From assembly GCA_964017155.1 (NCBI GenBank), contig OZ024857.1, positions 32,655,542 to 32,719,541 of the forward strand: a stretch of DNA of 64,000 nucleotides, read 5' to 3'. The notes under the pieces were generated by a model. It made no database searches and was not told the origin of the DNA. It worked only from the letters and a program-made list of their open reading frames with translations. Source of the DNA: Oasisia sp. SBJ-2009. Its lineage: Eukaryota > Annelida > Polychaeta > Sabellida > Siboglinidae. A program made the position numbers and the translations under genes. Below are positions 10,351 through 21,074 of this stretch, piece by piece. Within the stretch, counting starts at the first letter, position 1. The number at the start of each line of letters is the position of its first letter.

Positions 10351-11581
10351 TGGGGAATTTTAGTGGAGTGGTGAGGTTGGGTGATTTGGGGAGGTTGGGT
10401 GCAGTGGGGAGGTTGGGTGATGTGGGGAGGTTGGGTGAAGTGGGGAGGTTGGGTGAAATGGGGGGTTGGGTTGAGTGGGGAGGTTGGGTGGAGTGCGGAG
10501 GTTGGGTGGAGTGGGGAGGATGGGTTGAAGTGGGGAGGTTGGGTGGAGTGGTGTCGTTGGGTGGAGTGCGTAGGTTGGGAGGAGTGGGGAGGTTGGGTGG
10601 AGTTGGGAGGTTGGATGGCGTGGGGAGGTTCGGTGGAGTACTGAAGTTGGGTGGTGTTCGGAGCTTGGGTGGAGTGCGGAGGTTGGGTGGAGCGCGGAAG
10701 TTGCGTGGAGTACGGAAGTTGGGTAGTGTGCGGAAGTTGGGTGGAGTGCGGAAGTTGGCTGGAGTGCTGAGTTTGTGTTTAGTGCAGAAGTTGGGTGGAG
10801 TGCGGAAGTTGGATGGAATGCGGAAGTTGGGTGGAGTGCGGATGTTGGGTGGAGTGCGGAAGTTGTTTGGAGTGCGGAGATTGGGTGGAATGCGGAGGTT
10901 GGATGCAGTGCGAAGGTTGGGTGAAGTGGGGAGGTTGGGTGGAGTGGGGAGGTTGGGTGAAGTGGAGAAGTTGTGTGGAGTGCAGAGGTTTATGTGGAGT
11001 GCGGAGGTTGCATGGAGTGCGGAAGTTGGGTGGAGTGCGGAAGTTGGGTGGAGTGCGGAGGTTGGGTGAAGTGGGGAGGTTGGGTGGAGTGGGGAGGTTG
11101 GGTGGAGGGCGGAGGTTGGGTGGAGTGGTGTGGTTGGGTGGAGTGGGGAGGTTGGGTGAAGTGGGGAGGTTGGGTGGAGTGAGGAGGTTGGGTGAAGTTG
11201 GGAGGTTGGGTGAAGTGGGGAGGTTGGGTGGAGTGGGGAGGTTGGGTGAAGTGGGGAGGTTGGGTGAAGTGGGGAGGTTGCGTGGAGTGGGGAGATTGGG
11301 TGAAGTGGGGAGGTTGGGTGGAGTGAGGAGGTTGGGTAGAGTGGGGAGATTGGGTGAAGTGGGGAAGTTGGGTGGAGTGGGGAGGTTGGGTGAAGGGCGG
11401 AGGTTGGGTGGAGGGCGGAGGTTGGGTGGAGTGGGGAGGTTGGATGGAGTGCGGAAGTTGGGTGGAGTGCGGAAGTTGGGTGTAGTACGGAAGTTGGGTG
11501 GAGTGCGGAGGTTAGGTGGAGTGCGGAAGTTGGTTCGAGTGCGGAGGTTGGGTGGCGTGCGGAGGTTGGTTGGAAGGCGGA

Positions 11582-14500
11582 GGTTTGGTGAAGTGGGGAG
11601 GTTGGGTGGAGTTGGGAGGTTGGGTGAAGTGTGGAGGTTGGGTTGAGTGCGAACTTTGGGTGGAGTGCGGAGGTTGGGTGGAATGGGGAGGTTGGGTGAT
11701 GTGGGGAGGTTGGGTGGAGTGGGTAGTTTGGGTGGAGTGGGGAGGTTGGGTGATGTGGGGAGGTTGGGTGAAGTGGGGAGGTTGGGTGGAGTGGGGAGGT
11801 TGTGTGAAGTGGGGAGGTTGGGTGGAGTGAGGAGGTTGGGTGGAGTGGGGAATTTGAGTGGAGTGGGGAGGTTGGGTTATTTGGGGAGGTTGGGTGCAGT
11901 GGGGAGGTTGGGTGATGTGGGGAGGTTGGGTGAAGTGGGGAGGTTGGGTGAAATGGGGAGGTTGGGTTGAGTGGAAAGTTGTTTGAAGTGGGGAAGTTGT
12001 GTGGAGTGCGGAGGTTGGGTGGAGTGCGGAGGTTGGGTGAAGTGGGGAGGTCGGGTGGAGTGGGGAGGTTGAGTGGAGTGAGGAGGTTGGGTGGAGGGCG
12101 GAGGTTGGGTGGAGTGGTGTGGTTGGGTGGAGTGCGTAGGTTGGGAGGAGTGGGGAGGTTGGGTGGAGTGCGGAGGTTGCATGCAGTGCGGAAGTTGGGT
12201 GGAGTGCGGAAGTTGGGTGGTCTGCGGAGGTTGGGTGAAGTGGGGAGGTTGGGTGGAGTGAGGAGGTTGGGTGGAGGGCGGAGGTTGGGTGGAGTGGTGT
12301 GGTTGGGTGGAGTGCGTAGGTTGGGAGGAGTGGGGAGGTTGGGTGGAGTTGGCAGGTTGGATGGCGTGGGGAGGTTCGGTGGTGTTCGGAGGTTGGGTGG
12401 AGCGCGGAGGTTGGGTGGAGCGCGGAAGTTGCGTGGAGTACGGAAGTTGGGTGGTGTGCGGAAGTTGGGTGGAGTGCGGAAGTTGGCTGCAGTGCTGAGT
12501 TTGGGTTGAGAGCAGAGGTTGGGTGGAGTGCGGAAGTTGGGTGGAATGCGGAAGTTGGGTGGAGTGCGGATGTTGGGTGGAGTGCGGAAGTTGTTTGGAG
12601 TGCGGAGATTGGGTGGAATGCGGAGGTTGGATGGAGTGCGAAGGTTGGGTGAAGTGGGGAGGTTGGGTGGAGTGGGGAGGTTGGGTGAAGTGGGGAGGTT
12701 GGGTGGAGTGAGGAGATTTGGTGAAGTTGGGAGGTTAGGTGAAGTGGGGAGGTTGGGTGTAGTGGGGAGGTTGGGTGGAGAGGGGAGTTTGGGCGGGGTG
12801 GGGAGGTTGGGTGGAGTGAGGAGGTTGGGTGAAGTTGGGAGGTTGGGTGAAGTGGGGAGGTTGGGTGGAGTGGGGAGATTGGGTGGAGTGGGGAGGTTGG
12901 GTGAAGAGGGGAGGTTGGGTGAAGTGGGGAAGTTGGGTGAAGTGGGGAGGTTGCGTGGAGTGAGGAGGTTGGGTGGAGTGGGGAGGTTGGGTGGAGTGCG
13001 GAAGTTGTGTGGAGTGCGGAGGTTGGGTGGAGTGCGGAGGTTCGATGGAGTGCGGAAGTTGGGTGGAGTGCGGAAGTTGGGTTTAGTGCGGAGGTTGGGT
13101 GGCGTGCGGAGGTTGGTTGGAATGCGGAGGTTTGGTGAAGTGGGGAGGTTGGGTGAAGTGTGGAGGTTGGGTTGAGTGCGAACTTTGGGTGGAGTGCGGA
13201 GGTTGGGTGAAGTGGGGAGGTTGGGTGGAGTGGGGAGGTTGGGTGGAGGGCGGAGGTTGGGTGGAGTGGTGTGGTTGGGTGGAGTGGGGAGGTTGGGTGA
13301 AGTGGGGAGGTTGGGTGGAGTGAGGAGGTTGGGTGAAGTTGGGAGGTTGGGTGAAGTGGGGAGGTTGGGTGGAGTGGGGAGGTTGGGTGAAGTGGGGAGG
13401 TTGGGTGAAGTGGGGAGGTTGCGTGGAGTGGGGAGGTTGGGTGAAGTGGAGGTTGGGTGAAGTGTGGAGGTTGGGTTGAGTGCGAACTTTGGGTGGAGTG
13501 CGGACGTTGGGTGGAGTGGGGAGGTTGGGTGAAGTAGGGAGGTTGGGTGAAGTGGGGAGGTTGGGTGGAGTGGGTAGGTTTGGTGGAGTGGGGAGTTTGG
13601 GTGGAGTGGGGAGGTTGGGTGATTTGGGGAGGTTGGGTGAAGTGGGGAGGTTGGGTGGAGTGGGGAGGATGGGTGAAGTGGGGAGGTTGGGTGAAGTGGA
13701 GAGGTTGGGTGGAGAGTGGAGGTTGGGTGGAGTGGGGAGGTTCGGTGGAGTGGGGAGGTTTGGTGCTCTGGGGAGGTAGGGTGAAGTGAGGAGGTTGGGT
13801 GGAGTGATGTGGTGGGTGGAGTGGGGAGTTTGAGTGGAGTGGGGAGGTTGGGTGATTTGGGGAGGTTGGGTGGTGTGGGCAGTTTGGGTGATGTGGGGAG
13901 GTTGGGTAAAGTGGGGAGGTTGGGCGAAGTGGGGAGGTTGGGTTGAGTGGGGAGGTTGTATGAAGTGGGGAAGTTGTGTGGAGTGCGGAGGTTGGGTGGA
14001 GTGCTGATGTTGGGTGGTGTTCGGAGGTTGGGTGGAGTGCGGAGGTTGGGTGGAGCGCGGAAGTTGCGTGGAGTACGGAAGTTGAGTGGTGTGCGGAAGT
14101 TGGGTGGAGTGCGGAAGTTGGGTGGAGTGCGGAAGTTGGGTGGAGTGCGGAGGTTGGGTGGAGTGCGGAGGTTGCATGGAGTGCGGAAGTTGGGTGGAGT
14201 GCGGAAGTTGGGTGGAGTGCGGAGGTTGGGTGAAGTAGGGAGGTTGGGTGAAGTAGGGAGGTTGGGTGGGGTGTGGAGGTTGGGTGGAGTGGGGAGTTTG
14301 GGTGATGTGGGGAGGTTGGGTGAAGTGGGGAGGTTGGGTGGAGTGGGGAGGTTGGGTGGAGTGGGGAGGTTGGGTGCTCTGGGGAGGTTGGGTGAAGTGG
14401 GGAGGTTGGGTGGAGTGAGGAGGTTGGGTGGAGTGGGGAATTTTAGTGGAGTGGTGAGGTTGGGTGATTTGGGGAGGTTGGGTGCAGTGGGGAGGTTGGG

Positions 14501-14600
14501 TTATGTGGGGAGGTTGGGTGAAGTGGGGAGGTTGGGTGAAATGGGGAGGTTGGGTTGAGTGGGGAGGTTGCATGGAGTGCGGAAGTTGGGTGGAGTGCGG
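11582..14600 (+). repeat. 3-kb block, copy 1 of 3
   Basis: The block runs from the GGAGGTTTGGTGAAG / GTGCGAACTTT landmarks through a 17-bp unit (GAGTGGAAA near 11970), GGATGGCGTGG, a 16-bp unit (13436), a GTGCTCTGG unit and GAATTTTAG. It occurs three times: here, at 41800-44805 as part of long copy 2, and again at 46357-49380. It retains the monomer at about 13150 that the second copy lacks. Confidence 0.82.
13436..13451 (+). repeat. 16-bp monomer (2-bp deletion)
   Basis: GTTGGGTGAAGTGGAG is two bases shorter than the consensus. It recurs at about 43636 and 48211, the corresponding places in the other two copies of the 3-kb block, and nowhere else that I noticed. A different 16-bp unit (GTGAAATGGGG followed at once by GTTGGG) lies near 10449, with its counterpart near 40649. 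Confidence 0.8.
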
Positions 14601-14752
14601 AGGTTGCATGGAGTGCGGAAATTGGGTGGAGTGCGGAAGTTGGGTGGAGTGCGGAGGTTGGGTGAAGTGGGGAGGTTGTGTGGAGTGGGGAGGTTGGGTG
14701 GAGGGCGGAGGTTGGGTGGAGTGGGGAGGATGGGTTGAAGTGGGGAGGTTGG

Positions 14753-15965
14753 TTGGAAGGCGGAGGTTTGGTGAAGTGGGGAGGTTGGGTGGGGTTGGGA
14801 GGTTGGGTGAAGTGTGGAGGTTGGGTTGAGTGCGAACTTTGGGTGGAGTGCGGAGGTTGGGTGGAGTGGGGAGGTTGGGTGAAGTAGGAAAGTTGGGTGA
14901 AATGGGGAGGTTGGGTGGAGTGGGGAGGTTGGGTGGAGTGGGTAGTTTGGGTGGAGTGGGGAGGTTGGGTGATGTGGGGAGGTTGGGTGAAGTGGGGAGG
15001 TTGGGTTGAGTGGGGAGGTTGTGTGAAGTGGGGAGGTTGGGTGGAGTGAGGAGGTTGGGTGGAGTGGGGAATTTGAGTGGAGTGGGGAGGTTGGGTGATT
15101 TGGGGAGGTTGGGTGCAGTGGGGAGGTTGGGTGATGTGTGGAGGTTGGGTGAAGTGGGGAGGTTGGGTGAAATGGGGAAGTTGGGTTTAGTGGGAAGGTT
15201 GTTTGAAGTGGGGAAGTTGTGTGGAGTGCGGAGGTTGGGTGGAGTGCGGAGGTTGGGTGAAGTGGGGAGGTTGGGTGGAGTGGGGAGGTTGAGTGGAGTG
15301 AGGAGGTTGGGTGGAGTGGGGAGTTTGAGTGGAGTGAGGAGGTTGGGTGATTTCGGGAGGTTGGGTGTAGTGCGGAGGTTGGGTGATGTGGAGAGGTTGG
15401 GTTGAGTGGGGAGGTTGTATGAAGTGGAGAAGTTGTGTGGAGTGCGGAGGTTTATGTGGAGTGCGGAGGTTGCATGCAGTGCGGAAGTTGGGTGGAGTGC
15501 GGAAGTTGGGTGGAGTGCGGAGGTTGGGTGAAGTGGGGAGGTTGGGTGGAGTGGGTAGGTTGGGTGGAGGGCGGAGGTTGGGTGGAGTGGTGTGGTTGGG
15601 TGGAGTGCGTAGGTTGGGAGGAATGGGGAGGTTGGGTGGAGTTGGCAGGTTGGATGGCGTGGGGAAGTTCGGTGGTGTTCGGAGGTTGGGTGGAGCGCGG
15701 AGGTTGGGTGGAGCGCGGAAGTTGCGTGGAGTACGGAAGTTGGGTGGTGTGCGGAAGTTGGGTGGAGTGCGGAAGTTGGTTGGAGTGCTGAGTTTGGGTT
15801 GAGAGCAGAGGTTGGGTGGAGTGCGGAAGTTGGGTGGAATGCGGAAGTTGGGTGGAGTGCGGATGTTGGGTGGAGTGCGGAAGTTGTTTGGAGTGCGGAG
15901 ATTGGGTGGAATGCGGAGGTTGGATGGAGTGCGAAGGTTGGGTGAAGTGGGGAGGGTGGGTGGAG
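14753..15965 (+). repeat. Return to the phase of the copy-2 left flank; start-like block
   Basis: At 14753 long copy 1 stops matching 44953 and instead matches 29953 onward (offset 15,200). From 15001 it matches the window start at offset 15,000, for example GAATTTGAG at 15070 and 70. The match to the window start ends near 15555, where this block goes to GGGTAGGTTGGG and the window start goes to GTTGTATGAAG. From about 14815 to 15965 it also matches 18561-19711 (offset 3,746). The switch point lies inside GGAGGTTGG, common to nearly all monomers, and the 18-bp register is kept. Confidence 0.85.
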
Positions 15966-17540
15966 TGGGGAGTTTGGGTGGAGTGGGGAGGTTGGGTGAT
16001 GTGGGGAGGTTGGGTGAAGTAGGGAGGTTGGGTGGAGTGGGGAGGATGGGTGAAGTGGGGAGGTTGGGTGGAGAGTGGAGGTTGGGTGGAGTGGGGAGGT
16101 TCGGTGGAGTGGGGAGGTTGGGTGCTCTGGGGAGGTAGGGTGAAGTGAGGAGGTTGGGTGGAGTGATGTGGTGGGTGGAGTGGGGAGTTTGAGTGGAGTT
16201 GGGAGGTTGGGTGATTTGGGGAGGTTGGGTGGAGTGGGGAGGTTGGGTGATGTGGGGAGGTTGGGTGAAGTGGGGAGGTTGGGCGAAGTGGGGAGGTTGG
16301 GTTGAGTGGGGAGGTTGTATGAAGTGGGGAAGTTGTGTGGAGTGCGGAGGTTGGGTGGAGTGCGGAGGTTGCATGGAGTGCGGAAGTTGGGTGGAGTGCG
16401 GAAGTTGGGTGGAGTGCGGAAGTTGGGTGAAATGGGGAGGTTGGGTGGAGTGGGGAGGTTGGGTGGAGGGGTGAGGTTGGGTGGAGTGGGGAGGATGGGT
16501 TGAAGTGGGGAGGTTGGATGGAGTGCGGAGGTTGGGTGAAGTGGGGAGGTTGGGTGGAGTGGGGAGGTTGAGTGGAGTGAGGAGGTTGGGTGATTTCGGG
16601 AGGTTGGGTGCAGTGGGGAGGTTGGGTGATGTGGAGAGGTTGGGTTGAGTGGGGAGGTTGTATGAAGTGGAGAAGTTGTGTGGAGTGCGGAGGTTTATGT
16701 GGAGTGCGGAGGTTGCATGGATTGCGGAAGTTGGGTGGAGTGCGGAAGTTGGGTGGAGTGCGGAGGTTGGGTGAAGTGGGGAGGTTGGGTGGAGTTGGGA
16801 GGTTGGGTGGAGGGCGGAGGTTGGGTGGAGTGGTGTGGTTGGGTGGAGTGGGGAGGTTGGGTGAAGTGGGGAGGTTGGGTGGAGTGAGGAGGTTGGGTGA
16901 AGTTGGGAGGTTTGGTGAAGTGGGGAGGTTGGGTGGAGTGGGGAGGTTGGGTGATGTGGGGAGGTTGGGTGAAGTGGGGAGGTTGTGTGGAGTTGGGAGG
17001 TTGGGTGAAGTGGGGAGGTTGGGTGGAGTGAGGAGGTTGGGTAGAGTGGGGAGGTTGGGTGAAGTGGGGAAGTTGGGAGGAGTGGGGAGGTTGGGTGAAG
17101 GGCGGAGGTTGGGTGGAGTGGGGAGGTTGCTTGGGGTGGGGAGATTGGGTGGAGTGGGGAGGTTCGGTGAAGTGGGGAGGTTGGGTGGAGTGCGGAAGTT
17201 GTGTGGAGTGCGGTGATTGGGTGGAGTTCGGAGGTTGGATGGAGTGCGGAAGTTGGGTGGAGTGCGGAAGTTGGGTGTAGTACGGAAGTTGGGTGGAGTG
17301 CGGAGGTTAGGTAGAGTGCGGAAGTTGGTTCGAGTGCGGAGGTAGGGTGGCGTGCGGAGGTTGGTTGGAAGGCGGAGGTTTGGTGAAGTGGGGAGGTTGG
17401 GTGGAGTTGGGAGGTTGGGTGAAGTGTGGAGGTTGGGTTGAGTGCGAACTTTGGGTGGAGTGCGGAGGTTGGGTGGAGTGGGGAGGTTGGGTGAAGTAGG
17501 AAAGTTGGGTGAAATGGGGAGGTTGGGTGGAGTGGGGAGG
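15962..17540 (+). repeat. 1.58-kb block with a partner at 22497-24075
   Basis: This block matches 22497-24075 at offset 6,535. Shared markers are GGAGGGGTGAGG, GTGATTTCGG, GTTTATG (16694 and 23229), GTTAGGTAGAG and the unusual GGAGGTAGGGTGG (17338 and 23873). It leaves the match where this copy goes to GTTGAGTGGAGTGAGG and the partner goes to another class A monomer. Confidence 0.83.
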
Positions 17541-18560
17541 TTGAGTGGAGTGAGGAGGTTGGGTGATTTCGGGAGGTTGGGTGCAGTGGGGAGGTTGGGT
17601 GATGTGGAGAGGTTGGGTTGAGTGGGGAGGTTGTATGAAGTGGAGAAGTTGTGTGGAGTGCGGAAGTTGGGTTGAGTGCGGAAGTTGGGTGGAGTGCGGA
17701 GGTTGGGTGAAGTGGGGAGGTTGGGTGGAGTTGGGAGGTTGCATGGAGTGCGGAAGTTGGGTGGAGTGCGGAAGTTGGGTGGAGTGCAGAGGTTGGGTGA
17801 AGTGGGGAGGTTGGGTGGAGTTGGTAGGTTGGGTGGAGGGCGGAGGTTGGGTGGAGTGGTGTGGTTGGGTGGAGTGGGGAGGTTGGGTGAAGTGGGGAGG
17901 TTGGGTGGAGTGAGGAGGTTGGGTGAAGTTGGGAGGTTGGGTGAAGTGGGGAGGTTGGGTGGAGTGGGGAGGTTGGGTGAAGTGGGGAGGTTGGGTGAAG
18001 TGGGGAGGTTGTGTGGAGTTGGGAGGTTGGGTGAAGTGGGGAGGTTGGGTGGAGTGAGGAGGTTGGGTAGAGTGGGGAGGTTGGGTGAAGTGGGGAAGTT
18101 GGGAGGAGTGGGGAGGTTGGGTGAAGGGCGGAGGTTGGGTGGAGGGCGGAGGTTGGGTGGAGTGGGGAGGTTGCTTGGGGTGGGGAGATTGGGTGGAGTG
18201 GGGAGGTTCGGTGAAGTGGGGAGGTTGGGTGGAGTGGGGAGGTTGGGTGGAGTGCGGAAGTTGTGTGGAGTGCGGAGGTTGGGTGGAGTTCGGAGGTTGG
18301 ATGGAGTGCGGAAGTTGGGTGGAGTGCGGAAGTTGGGTATAGTACGGAAGTTGGGTGGAGGGCGGAGGTTAGGTAGAGTGCGGAAGTTGGTTCGAGTGCG
18401 GAGGTTGGGTGGCGTGCGGAGGTTGGTTGGAAGGCGGAGGTCTGGTGAAGTGGGGAGGTTGGGTGGGGTTGGGAGGTTGGGTGGAGTGGGTAGTTTGGGT
18501 GGAGTGGGGAGGTTGGGTGATGTGGGGAGGTTGGGTGAAGTGGGGAGGTTGGGTTGAGTG

Positions 18561-20360
18561 GGGAGGTTGGGTTGAGTGCGAACTTTGGGTGGAGTGCGGA
18601 GGTTGGGTGGAGTGGGGAGGTTGGGTGAAGTAGGAAAGTTGGGTGAAATGGGGAGGTTGGGTGGAGTGGGGAGGTTGGGTGGAGTGGGTAGTTTGGGTGG
18701 AGTGGGGAGGTTGGGTGATGTGGGGAGGTTGGGTGAAGTGGGGAGGTTGGGTTGAGTGGGGAGGTTGTGTGAAGTGGGGAGGTTGGGTGGAGTGAGGAGG
18801 TTGGGTGGAGTGGGGAATTTGAGTGGAGTGGGGAGGTTGGGTGATTTGGGGAGGTTGGGTGCAGTGGGGAGGTTGGGTGATGTGTGGAGGTTGGGTAAAG
18901 TGGGGAGGTTGGGTGAAATGGGGAAGTTGGGTTGAGTGGGAAGTTTGTTTGAAGTGGGGAAGTTGTGTGGAGTGCGGAGGTTGGGTGGAGTGCGGAGGTT
19001 GGGTGAAGTGGGGAGGTTGGGTGGAGTGGGGAGGTTGAGTGGAGTGAGGAGGTTGGGTGGAGTGGGGAGTTTGAGTGGAGTGAGGAGGTTGGGTGATTTC
19101 GGGAGGTTGGGTGCAGTGCGGAGGTTGGGTGATGTGGAGAGGTTGGGTTGAGTGGGGAGGTTGTATGAAGTGGAGAAGTTGTGTGGAGTGCGGAGGTTTA
19201 TGTGGAGTGCGGAGGTTGCATGCAGTGCGGAAGTTGGGTGGAGTGCGGAAGTTGGGTGGAGTGCGGAGGTTGGGTGAAGTGGGGAGGTTGGGTGGAGTGG
19301 GTAGGTTGGGTGGAGGGCGGAGGTTGGGTGGAGTGGTGTGGTTGGGTGGAGTGCGTAGGTTGGGAGGAATGGGGAGGTTGGGTGGAGTTGGCAGGTTGGA
19401 TGGCGTGGGGAAGTTCGGTGGTGTTCGGAGGTTGGGTGGAGCGCGGAGGTTGGGTGGAGCGCGGAAGTTGCGTGGAGTACGGAAGTTGGGTGGTGTGCGG
19501 AAGTTGGGTGGAGTGCGGAAGTTGGTTGGAGTGCTGAGTTTGGGTTGAGAGCAGAGGTTGGGTGGAGTGCGGAAGTTGGGTGGAATGCGGAAGTTGGGTG
19601 GAGTGCGGATGTTGGGTGGAGTGCGGAAGTTGTTTGGAGTGCGGAGATTAGGTGGAATGCGGAGGTTGGATGGAGTGCGAAGGTTGGGTGAAGTGGGGAG
19701 GTTGGGTGGAGTGGGGAGGTTGGGTGAAGTGGGGAGTTTGGGAGGAGTGAGGAGATTTGGTGAAGTTGGGAGGTTGGGTGAAGTGGGGAGGTTGGGTGAA
19801 GTGGGGAGGTTGGGTGGAGAGGGGAGTTTGGGCGGGGTGGGGAGGTTGGGTGGAGTGGGGAGATTGGGTGGAGTGGGGAGGTTGGGTGAAGAGGGGAGGT
19901 TGGGTGAAGTGGGGAGGTTGGGTGAAGTGGGGAGGTTGCGTGGAGTGCGGAAGTTGTGTGGAGTGCGGAGGTTGGGTGGAGTGCGGAGGTTCGATGGAGT
20001 GCGGAAGTTGGGTGGAGTGCGGAAGTTGGGTGTAGTGCGGAGGTTGGGTTGAGTGCGGAAGTTGGTTCGAGTGCGGAGGTTGGGTGGCGTGCGGAGGTTG
20101 GTTGGAATGCGGAGGCTTGGTGAAGTGGGGAGGTTGGGTGAAGTGTGGAGGTTGGGTTGAGTGCGAACTTTGGGTGGAGTGCGGACGTTGGGTGGAGTGG
20201 GGAGGTTGGGTGAAGTAAGGAGGTTGGGTGAAGTGGGGAGGTTGGGTGGAGTGGGGAGGTTTGGTGGAGTGGGGGGTTTGGGTGGAGTGGGGAGGTTGGG
20301 TGATGTGGGGAGGTTGGGTGAAGTGGGAAGGTTGGGTGGAGTGGGGAGGATGGGTGAAGT
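18561..20360 (+). repeat. 1.8-kb block with a partner at 25026-26815
   Basis: This block matches 25026-26815 at offset 6,465: GTGCGAACTTT at 18577 and 25042, and GTTTATG at 19197 and 25662. The partner lacks one GTGATGTGG monomer near 26760, and it lacks the 450-bp tandem duplication that follows here. The first 1.15 kb also matches 14815-15965. Confidence 0.82.
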
Positions 20361-21074
20361 GGGGAGGTTGCGTGGAGTGAGGAGGTTGGGTGGAGTGGGG
20401 AGGTTGGGTGGAGTGAGGAAGTTGGGTGGAGTGCGGAGGTTCGATGGAGTGCGGAAGTTGGGTGGAGTGCGGAAGTTGGGTGTAGTGCGGAGGTTGGGTT
20501 GAGTGCGGAAGTTGGTTCGAGTGCGGAGGTTGGGTGGCGTGCGGAGGTTGGTTGGAATGCGGAGGATTGGTGAAGTGGGGAGGTTGGGTGAAGTGTGGAG
20601 GTTGGGTTGAGTGCGAACTTTGGGTGGAGTGCGGACGTTGGGTGGAGTGGGGAGGTTGGGTGAAGTAGGGAGGTTGAGTGAAGTGGGGAGGTTGGGTGGA
20701 GTGGGGAGGTTTGGTGGAGTGGGGAGTTTGGGTGGAGTGGGGAGGTTTGGTGAAGTGGGGAGGTTGGGTGAAGTGGGAAGGTTGGGTGGAGTGCGGAGGA
20801 TGGGTGAAGTGGGGAGGTTGGGTGAAGTGGGGAGGTTGGGTGGAGAGTGGAGGTTGGGTGGAGTGGGGAGGTTCGGTGGAGTGGGGAGGTTGGGTGCTCT
20901 GGGGAGGTAGGGTGAAGTGAGGAGGTTGGGTGGAGTGATGTGGTGGGTGGAGTGGGGAGTTTGAGTGGAGTGGGGAGGTTGGGTGATTTGGGGAGGTTGG
21001 GTGGAGTGGGGAGGTTGGGTGATGTGGGGAGGTTGGGTGAAGTGGGGAGGTTGGGCGAAGTGGGGAGGTTGGGT
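19294..21074 (+). repeat. 1,781-bp tandem duplication, left copy
   Basis: The unit starts at GTGGGTAGGTTGGGTGG and ends at the next GTTGAGTGGG junction, where the right copy begins at once. Paired landmarks are GAGAGCAGAGG (19549 and 21330), TTCGATGG (19990 and 21771) and GTGCGAACTTT (20163 and 21944; 20613 and 22394). It contains the nested 450-bp duplication. A private change is GGTTTGGTGAAG near 20744. Confidence 0.85.
19975..20815 (+). repeat. 450-bp tandem duplication (25 monomers)
   Basis: Positions 19975-20424 and 20425-20815 match at an offset of 450 bp: TTCGATGG at 19990 and 20440, GTGCGAACTTT at 20163 and 20613. The offset is exactly 25 monomers. The same structure occurs at about 21756-22596 in the adjacent 1,781-bp copy. 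It is absent from the related block at 25026-26815, which has a single GTGCGAACTTT there. Confidence 0.82.

Larger units (their letters stand above)
1..14752 (+). repeat. Copy 1 of a long (>=14.75 kb) array duplication
   Basis: This segment matches 30201-44952 base for base over almost its full length at a constant offset of 30,200. Examples of matching landmarks are the GTTTATG unit at 451 and 30651, GTGCGAACTTT at 2192 and 32392, and GTGCTCTGG near 4655 and 34855. The offset becomes 30,218 between about 10640 and 13160, because copy 2 has one extra monomer, and returns to 30,200 when copy 2 loses one. Substitutions are sparse, for example GAATTTGAG at 1566 against GAAGTTGAG at 31766, and GGAAAGTGG near 7413 against GGAGAGTGG. 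The match ends at 14752. The left end is outside the window because the first base already aligns inside copy 2. Confidence 0.93.
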
